DNA from: Mnemiopsis leidyi
Taxonomy: Eukaryota > Ctenophora > Tentaculata > Lobata > Bolinopsidae
DNA: 64,000 nt
Direction of reading: 5' to 3'
NCBI GenBank assembly: GCA_000226015.1
Contig: JH153544.1
Span: 124,531-188,530 of the forward strand
The notes under the pieces were generated by a model. The model saw nothing but the letters and a program-made list of their open reading frames with translations. It was not told where the DNA came from and made no database searches. The translations under genes were made by a program, and so were the position numbers. Positions within the stretch are counted from its first letter, which is position 1. Every line of letters starts with the position of its first letter. This document shows positions 55,921 to 64,000 of this stretch, in pieces.

Positions 55921-58900
55921 TTTGAAGACTATTTATAGAGAGATTATATACTTTAGTGTTATTGCAAGAAGTAACGAATGCATTCGTTGGTAGTTAATCA
56001 AATTGGTGATATTTCAGCAATCACAGTTGCCATTCTCAAACGTTTATACTTCTTCTCCGTTTCCCTGCAACCAGATTATATACTATATATAGTATACTCT
56101 TATTTTCCTTCAAGCAAAGCAGGATCATCCCCAATTGACTCGCCCTGTTACCAGTGCAACTAATTAGTCATCAGTATAGCCAAATGACTGCACAAAAACG
56201 CTTTTGCCTCCTATTTGGTTAGTGATCTGTGACCCGGGCCTTGTCGCCACTCAGAGCACCGAATATCGCTTGTAGAAACGTCGGTAAAATGTCGATCTTT
56301 GAAAGCTGTCTGGTTTTGTTCTGGAGCGTTTAACTGTAACTGAGTAATTCCTTGCTTATTAAATCTCCCCAAATTTCCGTGATGAAGTGAAATTCTGCAG
56401 TTTGTTTGATTGCTGGTAATTGGTAGGAACCCAGTTAAAATCGGAGCTGCAGTGGTTTTCTCTGCGATCAATCAGCGTTACAGGCATTAACTTTCTAACA
56501 AATCTCCCAATTGGCTACTGTATTTTCAAAAGTCACGTGAACCACCGAATTTTCATCTTACAAAGATCACGTGACCCTTGAACAACAACTCGATGTCACT
56601 TTTGTCAGCCCTGCTCACAAATATTCTGGCGATTGTCAATCTCACACCTTGTAATCATAATAAGTTTGTCAGCTCCGAGCCGTGAATCGTGATTACTTCA
56701 AACTTGTAAATTCTCCTTCCGAAACAAGGGCATGTTAAGAAATTAATGTTGTGGTGGCTACTGGATAATTTCTTTGACGATGTAGACAGTGTCTACAGCA
56801 TCGTTGCCACAGACAATAGCATTGCTGAGTTAGAATCGTGCAATTTTTAACCTGTTTTAAGAGTTGTCTAACGCTCCATTTCTTTGATCTGCTTCTCTAC
56901 CACGGGCCAATTTCCACGTACGCGAATTTCTTAACACCACTTTCAAATAGACTTTGTTCCACTTTCTATTTTTGCAATTTAGTTCGTGATGTAACAAAAA
57001 TTGGAATTGCTGCTATATTTGCAGCTTTGTGTTTGCTTGAGATCACCAGGACTTTCATGCTTTGATAAGCCGCACAACTGTGACTTTATTTCGTAATTCT
57101 GCTTTATATGTGAAGTTGCGGTTGTTTTCGGTTTAGGATGTCTCAAAATAGAGCCGGTTCCAGCAGCAAACATCAGTCAAATTGTCTTGACAAACAACAG
57201 CTAACTGACATGACGGCGTCAATTTTAATTTCTGAAGTCACAAAAGTGGGCCGAGATTACGGCACATTGTTGCCGTATATATTGTAAACATCGGTAAAAC
57301 TAGATAGTGTTGTGGTAGGTGGTATAAAGGAGGCAGGTTTGTCTGTCTAGCCCACTTCTCGCTCGTCAGCTGAACAAGGTGCTGGTAAACTTTCTTCATT
57401 TCTAGATTGGTCCAATTATTTTGCTTCACGTCATTTCTTTTGCCCTGGATACCTTTGCAAGTTCGATTTGATTCATTTAGTGTAGTTTGTCTATTCAAGA
57501 AGGTTGCTGTTAGCTGCAATTTCAGCCTAATTCTTTAATTGACAGATAATTTTTCATTTAAACGCTGTTAAACGGCACTTTTAAACGCCTTGCTTGTAGC
57601 TGTTGACGAAAGACGAGAAAATTACTTGTGAATTGGTTGCAGTTTGCGTACAATCAGGTGCTAAGATCGTTCGTCAGTTATAGTTAAGAGGGTTATGGAG
57701 ACCGCATTATATGTTACCTCAGTATCAACTACAATCAAGCAGCTAGCAGATCTGTGTCAATTCATTGCTCAGTAGTCTATTATCGCCACCTTGCCACCGT
57801 ACAATACGTCTCAAGGCTCGCTGCTTGGCTTTCATTAGCACCTGTATTTGAAGGCTCTTTGTGCAGCCGAGAACAAAGAAAAACACAGAAGTACCCGCTT
57901 TACTACTTTACAAAACCAAAGTACGGACTTTTCTCGGCCCGCCTAAGCACTTCTCCAGGTCCTCCAGCTCTTGCGGAGCCCTCAAAGTTCAGTGTAGCTC
58001 CTTGCTCTGGTCTGAGTGTCCTCTATTTAGAGGGGTAGCCGGAGAGGGTAATGCTATTAGGTTTCATTTAGTGACACAAGTGTCCCACACATCATGAGAC
58101 AAGTGTCGGGGGGAGATATTGGATTGTTCGAGTTGACGTTCAGTAACTGGATCAGTTCCGACTAGTTTGTAGTCTTGATGATGTTGGTGGTCAGAAGAGA
58201 AACGCACAGATAATTTGTAGTCTTGATATATTTTAGTTCTTATTAGCTCTTCTTGTTAAATATTCAGTCTTACTCAGTTTCTTGGAAGTTTCTATTTGAA
58301 CACATTATGCTTTAAAATCAAATAACCATATTTCTGATTTGGTAATGTTGTTAGGACCCATCGTACTCTTAGATCTCGACTGTTATGGAAAATCTGAATT
58401 TAAAGGAATGACTGATTTACCACTCTCAAATTCATGGTCCCAATTTCTCGCAATCCGTCTCTTTGCCAGCGCTATCAGTGGTGCTGCTAAAAATAGCACA
58501 AACTTCCCGCTAAAAATACCCGAGCATGAACTCATGGAGCATGACTCATGATGGATATAACGTAGTGTTTCCACTAAAGACTTGCTACCAGGAGAACTAA
58601 ACCTGATTATCATCGCAATCAATAGACAGTAGACACCTCCTCCACCTTCCCTCCTCCTCTCTCCCACTTTGAAGTGTGTCTGAGCTAGCCTCCCCTGCCC
58701 GTCTAGTTACAACTAAATTTCCCTTCCTCTTTTCCTGCTGGAATCTACGGCGACAGTCGTCTTGTCGATCTGTTTTGGGTGGAGGGGGGATTTTTGTGGA
58801 CTCTGGCTCAGGTTACCAGGTAACCAGGACTCCTACTATTTCTTGACTCTCTAGGCTTCTAGCTCTATCAGTCTCAGAGTTTACTCCCACTTGTCTGCAA

Positions 58901-59198
58901 ATGTTTCCCGATCACCTTCCCCATCTCCACCACAGTCAAAATCACATCCTAACTTTATATTGTCAAGTGTCCTTGCCAGGCCATACATTAACATTCGACT
59001 GTCTCTCGTGATCATGAAATATAGTTCTTGCTAAGATGACATAGCTTTGATAGCTCTATTGTTTGTGGTAGTTGTTACTGATTTATCGTCATTGGTTGTT
59101 GGAGTTTTGGCTTTTGACTAGTCCCGATACTGCCCATTGTTGCCTCGTATATATTAGTTAGGTATTGCCTGGGAAATTGTTTGGAAAATTGTAGGTCG

Positions 59199-59212
59199 GT
59201 AACTATGGTAAC
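59199..59212. promoter_or_regulatory. X-box-like motif
   Basis: GTAACTATGGTAAC, identical to one core of the 32-bp minisatellite at 15.3 kb, standing alone in intergenic DNA. Confidence 0.25.
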
Positions 59213-60267
59213 ATAGCAAAAATTGCCGTATTGTTCATTTTGATTACTAAAGTTTCTACTTTTGAGACGACATGGGATGCAAATTCTGCTCAGGCGTCGG
59301 AATATAGCTGAGAGTTATAATCTTAAGTCCATATTTGCAATCTATTGAGCATTGGAAGGCGTTTCCAATCACTTGATAGTTATTCTGTTGCCAGGTTCTT
59401 CGTTCATTATGTGAATATAGCCACAGCAGGGATCACCTCGAATACAGTTAATACAGTTTCTTCTTTACCGTATGCCAAGATCATTTCCCTTGCACCCTCC
59501 CGGATCTTAACCTTGTCCTGTCGACAACAATTAAAATCAAGTTTGTCACTTGTCATCTAGCAGGATAACATTCTGCTGACAATAGGATGATCTCAAGTCA
59601 GATCCTCAACAATAGCTCTCGAGTTACACCCTGCTTTGTCATCATTACTCTCAAGAACTGTCTGCGAGACGTCCTACTGCGATAACACCGCGGTGATTGC
59701 AGTAAATTTAGGTGGCTTCTAGATTACCCATCCAGGTTATACGGCTATTGGTTCCGGTTCCAGTAACTCTAATATATTGATCCTAATTCCCCGTCATGAC
59801 ATCACGAGACCCAAATAGCAACATAGCAAATGTCTAAAAACAGCTCCATAGATAAAGTATAGCAACAACAAGTGGTTTGTGTTTGTAGTTTGATGTTTTC
59901 CCACAGTTGTAGCTCCACATGCTACAACAAAGCACATAACGAGCCTGCAGAGTGCGGAGAGAGAGAGACTGGGTTGTGTTGTTTAGTCGCCTGGATCAAC
60001 AACCCACCCTGGATCATATAATACGTTTTACCGCACATGACAGATCGGACCTGAACTTCTTATCTTTTGTTATTGTACTTCGTGAGCTATTATGAGCTTG
60101 TCTAGTCGTCGCTTAGTAACTTTGCCCTGCAAAGTGGTAATGGTACCTTTTATCACCGAGAAATCTCCTCTCGAGCCATTAAGTGATCTTCTCAGGCTTG
60201 TGACTCTGAGCAGTATCAGGAAACTGTTACAGTCCATGGTTTTGCTTTGTCGTTGGTTGAAAGTTAC

Positions 60268-60339
60268 CACGTGACATGTTTCCTGTCCTCCGATTGGTCG
60301 GTAACGTCACGTGGGGTCTCAACGGAGCTCTCTGATTGG
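60268..60339. promoter_or_regulatory. Double E-box/ATTGG block upstream of the 61.7-kb gene
   Basis: CACGTG 60268-60273, ATTGG 60293-60297, CACGTG 60308-60313, ATTGG 60335-60339, with gaps of 19, 10 and 21 bp. The arrangement is almost the same as at 51.5 kb. It is 1.3 kb upstream of the ATG at 61673 and may be its promoter. An open minus-strand frame across 60264-60590 overlaps it and is not called as a gene. Confidence 0.4.
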
Positions 60340-61672
60340 TCGAAACTCGCCGTGCTGTCTGGAGCAGCTGATGTATCGCTCTGGACGGTGTTTATGACAT
60401 AATGCGTGCAGAAGGGGTGGACAGTTTTTGGGGTGTCTGGGTAATTGTGTTTGTCCTCGTTGTCGTGGTGGATGTCAGCAGGCTGGCTAGAAACGACACA
60501 TTGTAAAGTGTGATAATTGAGCGTGCTGATTACAGCGCTTTTTGAATTAGCTTCTAAATCATTGTCGGCGCTCCTTGTGTTTTGTGACATTCTCGGTTCA
60601 GTTCAAGACAGCCAGACTGGTTCAGCCAATGTGCGGAGAAAAGCTTGAAATGTGATTTTTTTTCCGGCTAGATTTGATGGGTTTCTGTGAATTTGGTGCT
60701 ACATAATTTGGTAATTTAGTTAAACGTGGTGACGCCATGAACAATGAATGAAATAAGAAGTTGGCCCGTCTTAATTGGCTGTTCAGTAACAAACACTAGA
60801 AATTCGATTTATAGCAGAACCGCGGATTGTGTCTGCTTTGTCACAATGACCAACACTTTTCAACTCGGCCGATGTGCTCTGTACCAAATTTGTAGGACGA
60901 GCTATTTGTTCTGTGAAAGTTATGGACAGCATTCCTTTAGATTTCAGTTCGAAAATCCTATTAGGTGGTCGTAAGCTTGGTTCGTATGCCAGTTTGTCTT
61001 TAACGTTTAGTGACATTTCATTTTTGAATATTAGATTTCAACTAAAGTTAATCATGAAATTTCGTGCAGTGACGCAATAAGAACGAGTTAGTTTTATTGA
61101 ATTACTGTGTTTAAACAGTGTCTTTTCTTTACGCCGACTGCAATATCCACGTCTGTTTTCCACTCTAACTCCTGAAAATTCCCAAAATTTGATTTGTTAT
61201 TCCGAGTCTGCACCATCTAAAGTCCGTCTAAGTTAGGTAACATCAATTTTAGAATTTTGTCCCAAGGATCAACCAGCTTTCTAACTAAACAATCTTCTGA
61301 GCACACGGCCTTAGTCTCATAGAAGCAGACGAGCCGACTTGGAAATTGATTCGATCTTTGTTGGTTTAAACTTTTGTAAGCGAATTCTGAACTTTTAATA
61401 TTGATTCCAGACCGCTGGTACCGTCTGTAGGCATCCATAGTTTCTGTATTCCGTGTCTCTCCAAATTGTTATTGATTTTTTCAATTAACTAAAGATGTGG
61501 ATTGTGGCCTCAAATTCTCACTAATTATTTTGATTCGCTTCGTTCGAGATTCATAAAATTGATTTCATTTCTTCACCTAGTTGCTGTATTTGAAATCACG
61601 ATTTTATCAGTTTGTTTATCAGCTTGACTTTGTGTTATAAGAATATTAGAATTTTAATGTGTTGACTCAAGG

Positions 61673-62779
61673 ATGGAGTTTGAAACCCACTATGACTCCG
61701 ACTCCGACTCTTGTGATGAAGACCCGTTTATGGGGGCTGTGGGGGTTTATGAAAGAATGCTCAACAAGGTACATGTACATGAGGAAATTGATAAAATATT
61801 GGTTATAAATTGATATAATTTTCAAACAAACTTAACTTAGCTTAAATTACCTGCTCATGCAGTAGACTTAGGTAATCTATACTGCGCAAAATTTGAAATT
61901 CGTCTATCAGCTTTATCTAAATCGAATAAAGCTAATATGCTAGAATGTACTCCATTTAACGGTTGACTAAACTGTTGAAAGGGTTGCCCATAAAATTACA
62001 AAACGCAATATCCTCCAATTTTGATGCTGACAGTTTTAGTAAGACTTGGACCAATACAACAGGAAATGACATTACGATACTGCCAAGTTACGTGAGACTA
62101 GAATTTGTTCTAGATACCTCTGACATAAACTAGAACAAAATTTGTTCTAGAAGCTTGCTGACATGAGGACGTGAAGCAGGATAGTTTTCCCTGAGTCCCT
62201 TATCCTGCTGAACAAAGTCTTAACTTGACGATGCGACTTGTACCGGATGTAACTGAGACTAACTTATGACAGCACTTTTAACATTGGCTCTGCCTCTGGT
62301 TTAGTTATATCTACATTCTCCTGATGTTATAGTCTGGGAAGAATGTAAAATATTCAAACTGCCTTAGCTACAAGTCGTATGAAATGAAGGCCAGACCATT
62401 AGACCAAACCCCATAAGATTTTATTTTCAATCCGATCATATGAAAAATACCTACATTTTCAATCTTGATTATTTTGATGATTTCTTAACCTCCATTGATC
62501 ATTTTGAAGAAATTTGCAACTCACTCATCTCCACACCGCTTTCTATTTCCATAAATACTCTTCACAAAAGTTCTCCTAACCACACCCTTCACTCCAGATT
62601 ACAGAAGAAAGACGAAGAGTACCACACATCATCAAGGACAAAGCGTACAGTACGCTCGCCTCCGAGAACTCGTACCTGGACAAGTTCGTACGGAACATCC
62701 AGGAAGACCTAGACGCCATGTTGCAGGAGAGTAGGGAGATCGACTCTCTGTTACTCAGCAGGACCACTAGTATTAACAG
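61673..62779 (+). CDS. Unidentified gene, first two coding exons (61673-61768 and 62598-62779), continues beyond window
   Basis: Exon 1 starts at ATG 61673 (AAGGATGG) and ends AACAAG/GTACAT in phase 0. Exon 2 follows ACTCCAG and ends AACAG/GTAGGA in phase 2. Exon 1 reads MEFETHYDSDSDSCDEDPF and then GAVGVYERMLNK. Exon 2 reads ITEERRRVPHIIKDKAY, TLASENSYLDKFVRN, IQEDLDAMLQESREIDSLL and LSRTTSIN. The product begins with an acidic D-S-rich stretch, followed by a mostly helical, charged region that could be a coiled coil. I do not recognise the family. It is not collinear with the Trio region after the spectrin repeats, and it has its own start codon, so I treat it as a separate gene. The third exon must lie beyond 64000 or be unseen. 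Confidence 0.65.
62098..62150. repeat. Small palindromes CTAGAATTTGTTCTAG and CTAGAACAAA-A-TTTGTTCTAG
   Basis: Two related self-complementary words 16 bases apart, at 62098-62113 and 62130-62150. The second has perfect 10-base arms around one base. They lie in the intron of the 61.7-kb gene. Confidence 0.8.
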
Positions 62780-64000
62780 GTAGGATAGATTGGTGTTTTA
62801 GCGGAGTCAGTGTATTTAAGGTTAAATTCTTTGAAGTATTCGAAATTTGAATGTTTTTAAGCTTATTTTGAAGTTCAAACGCGCATTTCGATTTACTTTT
62901 AAATTGCTTATTGTTTGAGGAAGAAAAATGACTATCTGCGCAGTATGTCGGTGTACAATTGTATTCAAACTAAGGAAAATCTGTTTGTAAATTGTATGTT
63001 GATCATGAAGCTGTAAGAATTGTGATGCAGTTAATTTACATGCAGCCAAGCCATCAATAACTGTGGATTGTTATTAATAAGAGTGCATAGAATTCTTGTT
63101 TGTAAAGAAAAATGTGTTGTTGTGTCCATCTCCTAAATTGCATTGTTGACGGACAGATGGCATTGTTATCAAACTGATCGTGATAACACTTACCACAGAC
63201 AGTTTTTGGCATTTCATGAAGCAGATGTAAACAGACTGATCATTAAATCACATAAACAAACGAGGAAAACGAAAATAGCTCCACTCAGCATTTTCCGCAT
63301 TTTCCCTGTTTTGTTTTCCTCAATTACAAGGACTGTCATGTCCTATTGCTATTCGCTCTATCGGCGTGACGTCAGGAAAATCAATTCTCCCGTTGGCGAC
63401 CGTTTATCCAGCTATTTGCACCCGTACTGAACTGAGAACTCCTACTGCTCACTAAAGAACTAAACGTTGGTAGTCAAAGCAACACCTCACAACAATCCCC
63501 TGTAATCTCCATGTCAAAACACTCGTTCAGATCAAGTTCGGACGTGATCGGGCGCGGTGCACATGGCATGCACTGCCCGCTTGTCACAATGTTTCAAACC
63601 GGCCCACTTGCTACCGGACCACTTCCTCAAGATCCTATATCCTGACTGCTATATGTATGTGTCCGTCTGAAACCTTACAGCTGTATAAATTAGCCTTGTC
63701 AACACATATCTACGAGCTCTTTGAAAACGTATCGCGGGAGAAATACGATAAAACAGTTCTTGTTTTGGCAGCACGTTTTGTCGCTAACCGCAAAACTCAG
63801 CCCTCCCATTGAGTTTCGTGGATCCTACATATCAGATCTGTGAATCTTCCTGTGTTTTCCCACTGTACAAGCAGCCAAAATTCACAAGCAGATCTTGCTT
63901 CTTGATATATTATCCGACACGTGACCGATAGCCGTCCTCTCATTGGTCAGTCATTACGAAGCTCATCAAAGAGTGGCTCCCATCCATTTGAGTCCATTAA
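62780..64000. other. Intron or downstream DNA to window end
   Basis: No exon could be supported. The final 500 bases are somewhat richer in GC and contain the E-box/ATTGG pair listed separately. Confidence 0.5.
63918..63946. promoter_or_regulatory. E-box/ATTGG pair
   Basis: CACGTG 63918-63923 and ATTGG 63942-63946, 18 bp apart and in the same relative order as at 51.5 and 60.3 kb. Confidence 0.35.

Larger units (their letters stand above)
54250..60260. other. Gene-poor stretch between the spectrin gene and the next gene
   Basis: No gene supported. It contains a possible retroelement remnant at 55.5-55.9 kb, an E-box pair at 56534-56539 and 56568-56573 beside CCAATTGG at 56507, and a single X-box-like site at 59199. 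GC-richer patches at 57.8-58.1 kb and 58.6-58.9 kb show no consistent coding frame. Confidence 0.5.

Noticed and set aside
60264-60590. 108-codon minus-strand frame starting MSQNTRSADND
   Set aside because: It contains the double E-box/CCAAT block, which explains its GC content. No downstream exon or family was seen.

Overview
The window is animal genomic DNA. It is AT-rich, most of it is intron, and short coding exons with consensus splice sites are scattered through it. The species cannot be named from the sequence. A Trio/Kalirin-type spectrin-repeat gene, a rhodopsin-family GPCR and a C-type lectin show a metazoan. The weak resemblance of the spectrin repeats to bilaterian Trio suggests a fast-evolving or early-branching marine invertebrate (ctenophore, cnidarian or tunicate are all possible). 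That last step is inference.

Layout. Positions 1-3.6 kb hold no firm gene, only two phase-compatible candidate exons of unknown identity. From about 3.7 kb to 54.1 kb runs one large plus-strand gene. It has a CCAAT/E-box promoter-like block and a possible 5' UTR exon near 3.7-3.96 kb, then 18 coding exons from 6734 to 54148. Their phases match throughout, and they encode roughly 790 residues of spectrin-like repeats closest to the Trio/Kalirin array. The last exon carries a stop and an AATAAA follows about 90 bases later, so this model ends without any Dbl-homology/PH module. One short exon of a repeat seems to be missing between 31.8 and 37.1 kb.

Two complete genes lie antisense inside introns of this host gene. 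One is a single-exon, 319-residue class A GPCR-like receptor with eroded signature motifs (18307-19266). The other is a seven-exon, 249-residue predicted secreted C-type lectin with a Cys-rich segment, a coiled-coil neck and a CTLD (46489-48426). A serine-rich sense ORF with a hydrophobic C-terminus (43790-44296) sits in a third intron and is less certain. Downstream, a separate plus-strand gene starts at 61673 and runs off the window; I do not recognise it.

Non-coding structure is rich. There is a 35-bp satellite interrupted by a 662-N gap, a 32-bp minisatellite whose units each carry an RFX X-box-like palindrome, and an 18-bp minisatellite with a 10-N gap. There are also 26-, 12- and 85-bp tandem repeats, a duplicated splice acceptor, two TA-flanked inverted-repeat elements (209 bp and 745 bp), and a near-perfect 54-bp palindrome. 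CACGTG is clearly over-represented. At several places it is paired with ATTGG (CCAAT) at an almost constant spacing of 18-21 bp, which looks like a recurring promoter module.
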